Positions 7,546 to 13,921 of a stretch of 14,941 nucleotides of DNA are shown in pieces. The position numbers and the translations under genes were made by a program. Origin of the DNA: JAKVKY01 sp964293585 (lineage in GTDB: Bacteria > Bacillota > Negativicutes > Acidaminococcales > Acidaminococcaceae); the NCBI GenBank assembly GCA_964293585.1, contig CAXYYS010000049.1, positions 1-14,941 on the forward strand, read 5' to 3'. The notes below the pieces were generated by a model. That model had not been told where the DNA came from and made no database searches. It was given only the letters and a program-made list of their open reading frames with translations. Within the stretch, counting starts at the first letter, position 1. Every line of letters begins with the position of its first letter.

Positions 7546-8021
7546 CGGCCCGCTCCCTGATCCGCAGCCTGCTCCTCTGCCAGAAGCTGCTGCAAAACTT
7601 CCCGGCTCAGTGTTTCTTCCGAATAACAGGTAACCCCTGCCCGCTGCAATGCGGCCGTTCCCACGCCCTGGCCGCTGATCCGGACGCCGCTAAAACTGCC
7701 GTCGTAAATTTGCGCCACGCCGCAGGAAGGACTCCGCTCTTTCAGGATAGCGTAACGCACCTTGTACTTATGGACCAGGTCCTGCAAGATTGGTACCTCC
7801 CGCAAAAATTCCCGGGTAATATCCAGGCCCAGCTTATTATGGATACTACCGTCCCTTTGTATTTCCACCGGCGGCCTGGGAATGGCAAAACCGGCCAGGA
7901 CTTCAGGACAAACGGCCAAAAAATATCTTGAATCATAAGCTTCGGCCAGCCAGCCGGTCAGGTTGTTGCCGCCATTGTACTTAACATTCCGCCCCAACAG
8001 ACAGGCACTGATAAGGATCAC
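7542..8021 (-). CDS. DUF523 (TudS-like) protein, first of a tandem pair
   Basis: A 159-residue DUF523 protein with the expected layout: ILISACLLG with Cys7, VCPEVLAGFAIPRPPVEI with Cys38, LGLDIT, KERSPSCG with Cys100, then IYDGSFSG and GQGVGT. Cys7, Cys38 and Cys100 are the likely 4Fe-4S ligands, by analogy with TudS desulfidases that remove sulfur from thiouracil. The Cys often found in the GxxCRY segment is absent (RNVKY). I start at GTG 8021, because AGGAG lies 8 nt upstream and ILISACLLG is the family's N-terminus. The ATG at 8072 would add 17 unrelated residues and would overlap the promoter. The enzymatic activity is inferred from the family only. Confidence 0.85.
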   Translation of the reverse strand: MILISACLLGRNVKYNGGNNLTGWLAEAYDSRYFLAVCPEVLAGFAIPRPPVEIQRDGSIHNKLGLDITREFLREVPILQDLVHKYKVRYAILKERSPSCGVAQIYDGSFSGVRISGQGVGTAALQRAGVTCYSEETLSREVLQQLLAEEQAADQGAGR

Positions 8022-8061
8022 ACGCTCAACTCCTTTGTAATAGTGTAGCATCATTGCCTTT

Positions 8062-8074
8062 AAGTGTAACACTT
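8062..8074 (-). promoter_or_regulatory. Palindrome overlapping an extended -10 of the DUF523 pair
   Basis: AAGTGT-T-ACACTT is a perfect 13-bp palindrome. On the minus strand it contains TGT followed by TACACT (8063-8068), an extended -10, about 42 nt upstream of the GTG start. No good -35 is visible. A repressor bound here would block RNA polymerase. The regulator is unknown. Confidence 0.5.
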
Positions 8075-8153
8075 TCCCTTGCTTTTGGCATCAGACGAAA
8101 GTTGGAGTAAATACTTATATGTCCTTACCGGCTGGGGTGCGCCGCTATTTTTT

Positions 8154-8191
8154 TGCCCGGCGCAAACTGGATTGGTTTTTCTGCCCGGCGC
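8154..8191 (+). repeat. Direct repeat TGCCCGGCGC, two copies
   Basis: Two identical 10-mers (8154-8163 and 8182-8191) are 28 bp apart, each flanked by T- and A-rich runs, just upstream of the marR promoter. Their meaning is unknown. The rest of the 8075-8201 gap shows nothing further. Confidence 0.4.
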
Positions 8192-8201
8192 CAAAAAAAA
8201 T

Positions 8202-8229
8202 TTGACAAGCGCCGCCAGAAGTTTATAAT
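8202..8229 (+). promoter_or_regulatory. Consensus promoter of the MarR gene
   Basis: Perfect TTGACA (8202-8207) and TATAAT (8224-8229) hexamers are separated by 16 nt. The operator begins directly after the -10, over the expected transcription start. Confidence 0.85.
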
Positions 8230-8251
8230 AATAGTTAACTAGCTAACTATT
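8230..8251. promoter_or_regulatory. MarR-type operator 1
   Basis: AATAGTTA and TAACTATT arms flank a 6-bp centre (ACTAGC). The site covers the start region of the marR promoter. A closely similar site precedes the exporter genes at 8870-8890, which argues for the adjacent MarR protein as the binder. Confidence 0.7.
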
Positions 8252-8265
8252 TTGGAGGCAAACCT

Positions 8266-8754
8266 ATGAAATATGACGTCTTTCCTATCCGGAAAGAACT
8301 GGAAGCCATCCAGCACCAGATTCCGGAAATTAATCCGGCGGCGGTAATGGCCATGCTGCGTATCCTGCAGACTTCCACGGCTATCCGGGACCAGATCTTT
8401 GTCCAGCTGGAACAGAAACACCAGTTATCCGAAGGCAAGCTCAGCGTGATGATGGTGCTGTACGAACATCCGGAAGGCGTAGCTCCTTCCGTGCTGGCAG
8501 AAAACGCCGGCGTATCCCGGGCTACCATCAGCGTCATGCTGCACCGCATGCTGCGGGATAAACTGATCCGTTTAAATTCTGACCGGGAAGACGGCCGGGG
8601 CAAACTGGTTCATCTTACGCCTGCGGGGCGCAAGTTCCTCAGCGGCATCCTGCCGGAACATTTCCTGCGGATTTCCCAGACCATGGGCCGCCTGAACCAG
8701 GACGAACAGGAACAGCTGATCGTGCTGCTGCAAAAACTGGTACGCGGTAAATAG
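8266..8754 (+). CDS. MarR-family transcriptional regulator
   Basis: This is a 162-residue winged-helix repressor. Helical dimerisation segments lie at both ends. LAENAGVSRATISVMLHRML, near 75-95, is the helix-turn-helix, and the DREDGRGK segment followed by VHLTPAGR is the wing. MarR dimers usually bind a palindrome and are released by a small ligand, often a toxic aromatic compound. The ATG has GGAGG 7 nt upstream. The gene is read from a consensus promoter whose start site is overlapped by a TAGTTA-type palindrome. A near copy of that palindrome lies before the HlyD/ABC-2 genes. I infer autoregulation and control of the exporter. The ligand is unknown. Confidence 0.92.
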   Translation: MKYDVFPIRKELEAIQHQIPEINPAAVMAMLRILQTSTAIRDQIFVQLEQKHQLSEGKLSVMMVLYEHPEGVAPSVLAENAGVSRATISVMLHRMLRDKLIRLNSDREDGRGKLVHLTPAGRKFLSGILPEHFLRISQTMGRLNQDEQEQLIVLLQKLVRGK

Positions 8755-8757
8755 TAA

Positions 8758-8825
8758 ACGGCGGGACCGCAGCTGCTAACTGCGGCCGCCGCCGTAACAT
8801 CTCCGCACGCCGCCAGTCCGGCGGC
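8758..8825 (+). other. Two GC-rich hairpins between marR and the exporter genes
   Basis: The first hairpin (8758-8795) has an outer ACGGCGG/CCGCCGT stem and an inner CCGCAG/CTGCGG stem, and starts 4 nt after the marR stop. The second (8809-8825) has GCCGCC/GGCGGC arms and a 5-nt loop. Neither is followed directly by a U-run. They may slow transcription or protect the marR 3' end. Confidence 0.5.
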
Positions 8826-8868
8826 AGTCCACGGTTAAGAAACAGGCAAGTTTTATTTTTTTCGCAGA

Positions 8869-8890
8869 TATAGTTAGCTGGCTAATCTAT
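8869..8890 (+). promoter_or_regulatory. MarR-type operator 2 with overlapping -10 of the exporter operon
   Basis: ATAGTTAGCT-GGCTAATCTAT (8870-8890) aligns with operator 1 with two substitutions and one inserted T. Its core TTAGC-TG-GCTAA is symmetric. TATAGT at 8869-8874 is a likely -10 overlapping the site; no good -35 is visible. Confidence 0.6.
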
Positions 8891-8916
8891 TTAAAAACTT
8901 AGAACGGGAGCGTAAC

Positions 8917-10029
8917 ATGAGTATTCGTCAACGAGCAATGAAAATGGGCATCATCCTTTTGGTGCTGTTAGTGGTAGCAGGTTTGTGCCTGCTCTTTACC
9001 GGCCACGATGCCGTGGTCCAGGCCATGAAAATTAAATCCGGCATCCTGACCGCCGAACAGGTCAAAGTTTCCTTTAACTCCGTCAGCGGCAAGCTGCAAA
9101 AAGAAGCAGTCCAGGAAGCCCAGGAAGTTAAGAAGGGCGATGTACTGTTAGTCCTGGACAGCACCGATGTAGATTTAAACATTGAAAAACTGCAGGCCCA
9201 GATTGGCCAGCTGGAAGCCCAGATCCGTTCCGGCAGCGGCAACATCGACGTCGGTTTTGCCAAGGCGGATACGGACGAGGCGCAAAGCCTGCGCCAGGTG
9301 GACCAGCAAAAAGCAGCGGTAAACGCCGCCGTAGCTACCTACGACAACGCCAAGCTGGATTACGACCGCAAAGTGTCCCTGGAAAAACAGGGGGCCATTT
9401 CCCGCTCGGCCCTGGACGCAGCCCGCATGACCATCCAGGTGGCTGCCGCCGATGTCTCCCAGCAGCGGCATCTGCTGGCTAAACTTTTAGGCGGCGCTGC
9501 CGATACCGGGGACACCAACTCCCTGCAGCTGCCCACCATCGCCAACGAACGCCAGACTTTGGAAAACCAGAAAAACGACGTGCAGGCCCTGGTGCAACAG
9601 AAAAAATATCTGGAAGTACAGTTAAAAGAAGCCAGGATTCAAAAAGAACGTCTGACCCTGCGGGCTCCGGAAGACGCCAAAGTTTTAAAGATCTTAGCCA
9701 AGCAGGGCGAAATGGTCAGCGCCAACACCCCGGTCATCCTGCTGGAAAGCAAGCGGGACTACTATGATATTTATGTGAGCGAAAAGCAGGCGGCCCATCT
9801 CACCGAAGGCGGCACCATCACCGGTACCACCGTGGCCACCGATAAAAAAGTTCCCGGTACCATCCGCTTTATTACCCAGGCGCCCGGTTTTGCCGATTTA
9901 AAAAATTCCCGGGAAAAAGGCCAGTCCGACCTGAGCAGTTTCCAGATCAGGATCTACACCCAGCCCGATGCTGGCGTGCGTCCCGGTATGACCATTGAGG
10001 TGTCCGATGCTGAATTCACTAAGAGATGA
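8917..10029 (+). CDS. HlyD-family periplasmic adaptor (membrane fusion protein)
   Basis: This 370-residue adaptor would link an inner-membrane exporter to an outer-membrane channel. Residues about 10-30 form one membrane anchor. VSFNSVSGKLQK near 50 and EVKKGDVLLVLD near 70 are the first half of the lipoyl domain. Residues about 85-250 are long alpha-hairpin/coiled-coil sequence rich in Gln, Ala and Glu. RLTLRAPEDAKV and GEMVSANTPVILLE are the second lipoyl half, followed by the beta-barrel region. The ATG has GGGAG 6 nt upstream. A MarR-type site lies just before the gene. The 3' end overlaps the ABC-2 permease start. The substrate cannot be predicted. The presence of an adaptor supports a diderm host. 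Confidence 0.9.
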   Translation: MSIRQRAMKMGIILLVLLVVAGLCLLFTGHDAVVQAMKIKSGILTAEQVKVSFNSVSGKLQKEAVQEAQEVKKGDVLLVLDSTDVDLNIEKLQAQIGQLEAQIRSGSGNIDVGFAKADTDEAQSLRQVDQQKAAVNAAVATYDNAKLDYDRKVSLEKQGAISRSALDAARMTIQVAAADVSQQRHLLAKLLGGAADTGDTNSLQLPTIANERQTLENQKNDVQALVQQKKYLEVQLKEARIQKERLTLRAPEDAKVLKILAKQGEMVSANTPVILLESKRDYYDIYVSEKQAAHLTEGGTITGTTVATDKKVPGTIRFITQAPGFADLKNSREKGQSDLSSFQIRIYTQPDAGVRPGMTIEVSDAEFTKR

Positions 10030-11128
10030 AGTAAATTTTTTGTTCTCCGGCATGGGCATGCCTTACCAGAAAGTGGCCCTGATGGTAGCCGTGGTCTGCA
10101 CGGTTATCTTTACCATCACCCTGGGGAACAATACGGTGCGGGAAGCGCCGGTAGCGGTGGTGGACCTGGACAATTCCAAATACAGCCACGAACTGACGGA
10201 AACCATCAACGCTTCGCCGTTCATGCAGGTAAAAGCAGTGTTCAACACGCCGGTAGATACCAGGACCCTGTTTTACAATGACAAATACCTGGCGGTGATC
10301 GTACTGCCCCGGGATCTGGAAAAAAACCGCTACACCAACAGCGCCGGCAGCGTGGGCGTCATCTACGACGATATTAACGGCGGCGCCAACACCGGCAACA
10401 TGCGCCAGTATCTGAACCTGCTCGTGGCCCACGAAAGTTTAAACATCGTAGGCGCCACGGATGACAGTCCCGGCATCACCTTAAACGAACGCAACTTATT
10501 TAACCCCCAGGAATCTCCCGCCAACGGCGCCGAGGTCCAGGGTTTCCTCTTCTTCTTTTCGTCCATGTTCTTTGTTTTTGCCACCATCGGCATGATTCCC
10601 CGCCCCCGGGCGGAAGGAAAATTACAGGCAGCCGCCGTCAAAGGCGCGCCTCTGGATATCCTCATCCGGCTGGTGCCCTACTGCGTCTGCCTCTTAACGG
10701 CGCTTTTTGTCGGCATGGCCATCCTGCGTGTCTTTGGAGATATGAGTTTTAGCGGCAACGTTTTCTTGTTCCTGCTGACCCAGCTGTTTTATATTCCCGC
10801 CCTGGGCATCATGAGCCTGATCTTTGGCTGGAGCGCCGCTACTCCCGGCGTGGCTAACAGCCGCATGATCTTATTCATCCCCGGCGGTTTTATCTTTGGC
10901 GGCTCCAGCGGTCCCCTGGCTATCCAGTCACACTGGGTCCAGGTACTGAGCCATGTGTTCCCCCTGCGCTGGGAATTTGAGTTCGTCCGGGATATTATCC
11001 TGCGGGGAGCCGGTTTCATGGATATCGCCAGCGAGCTGGGCGCCTTTTTGCTGTACTGCGCCGTGCTGCTCTTTATCTTTTACTGGAAATTTTTCCACGT
11101 GCCGCAAACCGCGGCTGCCGAAGTGTAA
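10007..11128 (+). CDS. ABC-2 type transporter permease
   Basis: This 373-residue integral membrane protein has the ABC-2 export layout. One transmembrane segment lies near 20-40. An extracytoplasmic domain of about 135 residues begins VAVVDLDNSKYS. At least five more hydrophobic segments follow from about residue 178 to the end, with the FPLRWEFEFVRDIILRG segment typical of the family. It resembles the YhhJ/YbhS/YbhR type that works with HlyD adaptors. I chose ATG 10007, because GAGG lies 6 nt upstream and MLNSLRDE begins a normal N-terminus. An in-frame TTG at 9995 is less likely. The start lies 23 nt inside the adaptor gene, so the two are coupled. No ATP-binding subunit is encoded beside it, which is unusual. 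Confidence 0.88.
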   Translation: MLNSLRDEVNFLFSGMGMPYQKVALMVAVVCTVIFTITLGNNTVREAPVAVVDLDNSKYSHELTETINASPFMQVKAVFNTPVDTRTLFYNDKYLAVIVLPRDLEKNRYTNSAGSVGVIYDDINGGANTGNMRQYLNLLVAHESLNIVGATDDSPGITLNERNLFNPQESPANGAEVQGFLFFFSSMFFVFATIGMIPRPRAEGKLQAAAVKGAPLDILIRLVPYCVCLLTALFVGMAILRVFGDMSFSGNVFLFLLTQLFYIPALGIMSLIFGWSAATPGVANSRMILFIPGGFIFGGSSGPLAIQSHWVQVLSHVFPLRWEFEFVRDIILRGAGFMDIASELGAFLLYCAVLLFIFYWKFFHVPQTAAAEV

Positions 11129-11136
11129 ATTCACCC

Positions 11137-11188
11137 CCGCCGGCGCAAATTTTTCTGCCGGCGGTTAAAGGGTAGGCCAGAATTGGCC
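11137..11188 (+). other. Two hairpins between the permease and uspA genes
   Basis: CCGCCGGC/GCCGGCGG (11137-11144 with 11157-11164) form an 8-bp stem. GGCCA/TGGCC (11175-11188) form a second small stem immediately upstream of the usp ribosome binding site. There is no U-run after the first, so it is not a standard terminator. Confidence 0.45.
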
Positions 11189-11203
11189 AAAGGAGCGACT
11201 ATC

Positions 11204-11683
11204 ATGACAGAAAAACAAGTTACAGCTACTACACCGGTGGCACCTTTAACGCCAACGGAAATTAAAAAGATCCTGGTCCCCGTGGACGGCACCGTGCCCT
11301 CCCGGCACGCCATCAGCATGGCCATCTATCTGGCCCAGTCCTGCCACGCCGAGATCACTTTGCTCACGGTCATTGACCTGAACAAACACATCAGCGCTTT
11401 TGAGCAGGTCAGCACCGGCGGGTATATTCCTGCCGAGGTGAAAGAAAAAGCCTACCGGCTCCAGGCGGAACTGATGCACGAAATTCCTAACAGCGTCCAG
11501 GCCAAGATGCTTATCGAGATTGGCGCTCCCGCCGAAAAAGTGGTGGAGATTTGCGCCACCCAGCATTTTGATTTAATTATCCTGGGGACCCGGGGCCGCA
11601 CGGAATTAAAAAGTTTCATGCTGGGCAGCGTCAGTGAATATACTTTGCACCATACCAGCTTGCCCGTGCTGGTGGTGAAATAA
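11204..11683 (+). CDS. Universal stress protein (UspA family)
   Basis: A 159-residue single-domain Usp. KKILVPVDGT near the N-terminus supplies the ATP-binding Asp of the first strand. LIILGTRGR followed by ELKSFMLGSVS gives the G-x2-G-x9-G-S nucleotide-binding signature. SLPVLVVK is the usual last strand. This places it with ATP-binding Usp proteins. The ATG at 11204 has AGGAG 8 nt upstream; an in-frame TTG at 11183 would overlap that ribosome binding site and is rejected. It lies 75 nt after the permease with no clear terminator or promoter between, so cotranscription with the exporter is likely. No U-run terminator follows it. Confidence 0.93.
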   Translation: MTEKQVTATTPVAPLTPTEIKKILVPVDGTVPSRHAISMAIYLAQSCHAEITLLTVIDLNKHISAFEQVSTGGYIPAEVKEKAYRLQAELMHEIPNSVQAKMLIEIGAPAEKVVEICATQHFDLIILGTRGRTELKSFMLGSVSEYTLHHTSLPVLVVK

Positions 11684-11688
11684 AAACC

Positions 11689-11701
11689 GCCGGGCGCCGG
11701 C
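11689..11701 (+). repeat. Small GCCGG/CCGGC hairpin after usp
   Basis: A 5-bp stem with a GCG loop lies 5 nt after the usp stop, without a U-run. It may mark the 3' end of the transcript. Another CCGG/CCGG pair follows before 11765. Nothing else is seen up to the next promoter at 11777. Confidence 0.3.
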
Positions 11702-11776
11702 AACAGCTACTACCCTGCTTTATGCTCACAACAACAGTCCTTGGACGGCACACCGGCAACTTTCCGGCGATGCACC

Positions 11777-11805
11777 TTGCAATTTTAGCGGACCTGTGCT
11801 AGAAT
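11777..11805 (+). promoter_or_regulatory. Promoter of the BASS-panC-panD operon
   Basis: TTGCAA (11777-11782), a 17-nt spacer and TAGAAT (11800-11805), with an extended TGC before the -10. The predicted start near 11812 leaves an untranslated leader of about 200 nt. Confidence 0.75.
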
Positions 11806-11811
11806 GCAGCC

Positions 11812-11945
11812 ATGACAAAAGATGATATCACTTTGTGAATTATACTTTTCGATGGTTTCAGACAAATCCATATCCCCATAAATGTAAACTGCTTAGATCC
11901 TTACAAGACTGAGACAGGAAGGAAGCATCAATCACAAGATATTTT
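11812..11945 (+). ncRNA. Structured 5' leader, candidate riboswitch/attenuator of unknown class
   Basis: The leader is closed by a long-range stem. ATATC (11825-11829) and TTGTGA (11833-11838) pair with GATAT (11938-11942) and TCACAA (11932-11937), leaving a 3-nt bulge. Inside are a TGG-TTT/AAAT-CCA hairpin (11853-11870) and a GCTT..CCTT/AAGG-AAGC hairpin (11891-11926). The 3' arm of the latter (11919-11928) can instead pair with ATGCCTTT (11946-11953), the 5' arm of the terminator that follows. That is the geometry of an antiterminator/terminator switch. I do not recognise a known riboswitch core; T-box, TPP, SAM, FMN and cobalamin signatures are absent. The folding is by eye. Confidence 0.55.
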
Positions 11946-11981
11946 ATGCCTTTCGGTCTATGCCGGAAGGCATTTTCTTTT
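11946..11981 (+). terminator. Leader intrinsic terminator upstream of the BASS gene
   Basis: An 11-bp stem (11946-11956 with 11963-11973, one G-U pair) with a 6-nt loop is followed by TTTTCTTTT. It lies about 30 nt before the GTG start and within the same transcript as the promoter at 11777-11805, so it must be an attenuator rather than an end-of-operon terminator. Confidence 0.85.
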
Positions 11982-11982
11982 G

Positions 11983-12003
11983 CCAAATATAAATATTTGG
12001 AGG
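11983..12003 (+). promoter_or_regulatory. Palindrome overlapping the Shine-Dalgarno of the BASS gene
   Basis: CCAAATAT and ATATTTGG (11983-12000) are perfect arms around AA. The last GG is also the start of the GGAGG ribosome binding site (11999-12003). As RNA it could partly hide the ribosome binding site; as DNA it could be a protein site. Confidence 0.55.
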
Positions 12004-12011
12004 TAGTGTGC

Positions 12012-13040
12012 GTGAAAAAGTTCTGTAATTTTGTAGTGCAAAACATGGCGGTCTTCGTAGTACTGATTGCCGTGGTGGCTGTCCTGGCGCCCTGGACCCT
12101 GACCTGGGTGACGCCCCGGGTAGCCTGGATGTTAGGCATCGTCATGTTCGGCATGGGCATGACCTTGAAGGTGGAAGATTTTAAAACTATCTGCCAGCGC
12201 CCCCGTGATGTAGGCATCGGCGTCTTATGCCAGTTCATCATCATGCCCGGCGCCGCCTGGCTCTTGGTGCAAGTTTTCCGCCTCCCGCCGGAATTGACCA
12301 TCGGCGTAATTTTAGTAGGCACCTGCCCCGGAGGAACCGCCTCCAACGTGATTACCTACCTGGCCAAGGGCGACGTGGCCTTATCCGTAGCTATGACCAC
12401 CTGCACCACCCTGCTGGCACCTTTGGTAACGCCGGTACTGACCTGGCTGTTAGCCGACACCTGGATTAATGTTTCCATAACGGCCATGATGCTGAGCATC
12501 GCCCAGATGGTATTGCTGCCCGTTATCCTGGGGCTGGCCCTTAATCACTACCTGCCCGGCCCGGTGCACAAACTGCTGCCGGTACTGCCTTTCATTTCCG
12601 TGGTGACCATCGTGCTTTTAGTAGGCGGCGTGGTAGCCATGAGCGGTACCAAACTGTTACAGATGGGCCTTTTGGTAGGCGCTGTGGTCATCTGCCACAA
12701 TCTGCTGGGACTATTCCTGGGTTATCTGGCCGCCCGGTGGCTTAAGCTGCCGGAAGCCAAAGTCCGGGCCATCGCCATCGAAGTGGGTATGCAAAATTCC
12801 GGGCTGGCCGCTTCCCTGGCCCTCATGTATTTCCAGCCGGCGGCCGCCATTCCCGGCGCCATCTTCAGTGTCTGGCACAATATTTCCGGATCCCTGCTGG
12901 CCAACTACTGCGTTCGCAAGGACGCAACCAGCAAGTGTGCGCAGCACCTTGTAAGTACCAACCAGCCTGCCGGCGGGCAGGCAAAAACCATTACCGCCAA
13001 ACAGGCGGCCATCCTGAGATGCAGCCTGTTTCGCCATTAA
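12012..13040 (+). CDS. BASS-family (bile acid:Na+ symporter-like) transporter, possible ketopantoate/pantoate importer
   Basis: This 342-residue polytopic protein has nine or ten hydrophobic segments. CPGGTASN at 105-112 and EVGMQNSG at 257-264 are the two unwound-helix motifs of BASS transporters; Glu257 and Gln261 correspond to sodium-site residues of the Neisseria ASBT homologue. Despite the family name, bacterial members often carry small acids: Salmonella PanS moves ketopantoate, and the Neisseria protein has been reported to bind pantoate (from memory). Being first in an operon with panC and panD supports such a role here. I start at GTG 12012, because GGAGG is 8 nt upstream; an earlier in-frame ATG at 11946 lies inside the terminator. 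The last 40 or so residues after ANYCVRK are polar, Cys-containing and not typical of the family. Confidence 0.88.
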   Translation: MKKFCNFVVQNMAVFVVLIAVVAVLAPWTLTWVTPRVAWMLGIVMFGMGMTLKVEDFKTICQRPRDVGIGVLCQFIIMPGAAWLLVQVFRLPPELTIGVILVGTCPGGTASNVITYLAKGDVALSVAMTTCTTLLAPLVTPVLTWLLADTWINVSITAMMLSIAQMVLLPVILGLALNHYLPGPVHKLLPVLPFISVVTIVLLVGGVVAMSGTKLLQMGLLVGAVVICHNLLGLFLGYLAARWLKLPEAKVRAIAIEVGMQNSGLAASLALMYFQPAAAIPGAIFSVWHNISGSLLANYCVRKDATSKCAQHLVSTNQPAGGQAKTITAKQAAILRCSLFRH

Positions 13041-13069
13041 GTAAATTCTCAAAAAGGAGCAAAATTAAT

Positions 13070-13921
13070 ATGCAAATTTTACATACCGTTCCCGAAATCC
13101 TAGCTTTCCGCAAGGCAGCCCAAGCTGCCGGTAAAATCATCGGCCTGGTACCCACCATGGGTGCGCTGCACGAAGGTCATATCACCTTGATGCGCGCCGC
13201 CAAGGCAGCCTGTGACGTGGTCATCGCTTCCGTGTTCGTAAACCCGGTGCAGTTTGGTCCCAATGAAGATTTTGACAAATACCCCCGCACCTTTGCCGCC
13301 GACTGTGAAAAATTAGAGGCCGCCGGCGTAGATGCGGTCTTCCATCCGGAACCGGCCGTCATGTACCCGGAAGGTTACTGTACCTATGTGAATGTAGAAG
13401 GAGACATCGTCCACAAACTTTGCGGCGCCCAGCGCCCGGGACATTTCCGCGGGGTCGCCACCGTGGTCACCAAACTCATCAACCTCTCCGGTGCGGACGA
13501 AGCTTTCTTTGGCCAGAAAGATGCCCAACAGGTGGTAGTGGTCCGCCGCTTTGTGGAAGACTTAAACCTGCCCGTACACATTAACATGGTGCCCATCGTC
13601 CGGGAACCCAGCGGCCTGGCCCGCAGCTCCCGCAACCGCTATCTCTCTCCCGTCGAAAAAACCGCCGCGCTGGTTTTGTCCCGCAGCTTAAAAAAAGCCC
13701 GGACAGCTTATGCCGGCGGCGAAAAAAATCCCGAAAAGCTAAAACGGATTGTCCGGGACGAACTGGCCACCGAAAAGCTGGCGGTCATCGACTACGTAGA
13801 ACTAAACGCCTTTCCGTCTTTAAAACCGCTGCCGCTGGTAAACCAGGAGGCACTGCTGGCCATCGCTGTCAAGATTGGCAAAACCCGTTTGATTGATAAT
13901 ATTATTCTGGAGGCACGCTGA
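13070..13921 (+). CDS. panC: Pantothenate synthetase (pantoate-beta-alanine ligase)
   Basis: PanC joins pantoate and beta-alanine using ATP through a pantoyl-adenylate, the last step to pantothenate. The 283 residues match the family. PTMGALHEGH at 28-37 holds the HIGH-like His34 and His37. VNPVQFGPNEDFDKYPR binds pantoate. FFGQKDAQQ at 146-154 and SGLARSSRNRYLSP at 181-194 (KMSKS-equivalent) bind ATP. I chose ATG 13070, with AAAGGAG 10 nt upstream. The open frame runs 45 codons further upstream, but that stretch overlaps the transporter gene and is not PanC-like. The gene lies 29 nt after the transporter gene, and its TGA overlaps the panD ATG. Confidence 0.97.
   Translation: MQILHTVPEILAFRKAAQAAGKIIGLVPTMGALHEGHITLMRAAKAACDVVIASVFVNPVQFGPNEDFDKYPRTFAADCEKLEAAGVDAVFHPEPAVMYPEGYCTYVNVEGDIVHKLCGAQRPGHFRGVATVVTKLINLSGADEAFFGQKDAQQVVVVRRFVEDLNLPVHINMVPIVREPSGLARSSRNRYLSPVEKTAALVLSRSLKKARTAYAGGEKNPEKLKRIVRDELATEKLAVIDYVELNAFPSLKPLPLVNQEALLAIAVKIGKTRLIDNIILEAR

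Noticed and set aside
11813..11839. Short leader peptide MTKDDITL ending in TGA
   Set aside because: The ATG sits at the predicted transcription start with no ribosome binding site, and the codons show no biosynthetic amino-acid run.
11909..11914. CTGAGA in the leader, as in TPP riboswitches
   Set aside because: The rest of the TPP core is missing, and the six bases alone are not evidence.
12935..13069. 45-codon upstream extension of the panC frame
   Set aside because: It overlaps the end of the transporter gene, has no PanC-like residues, and a strong ribosome binding site precedes ATG 13070.
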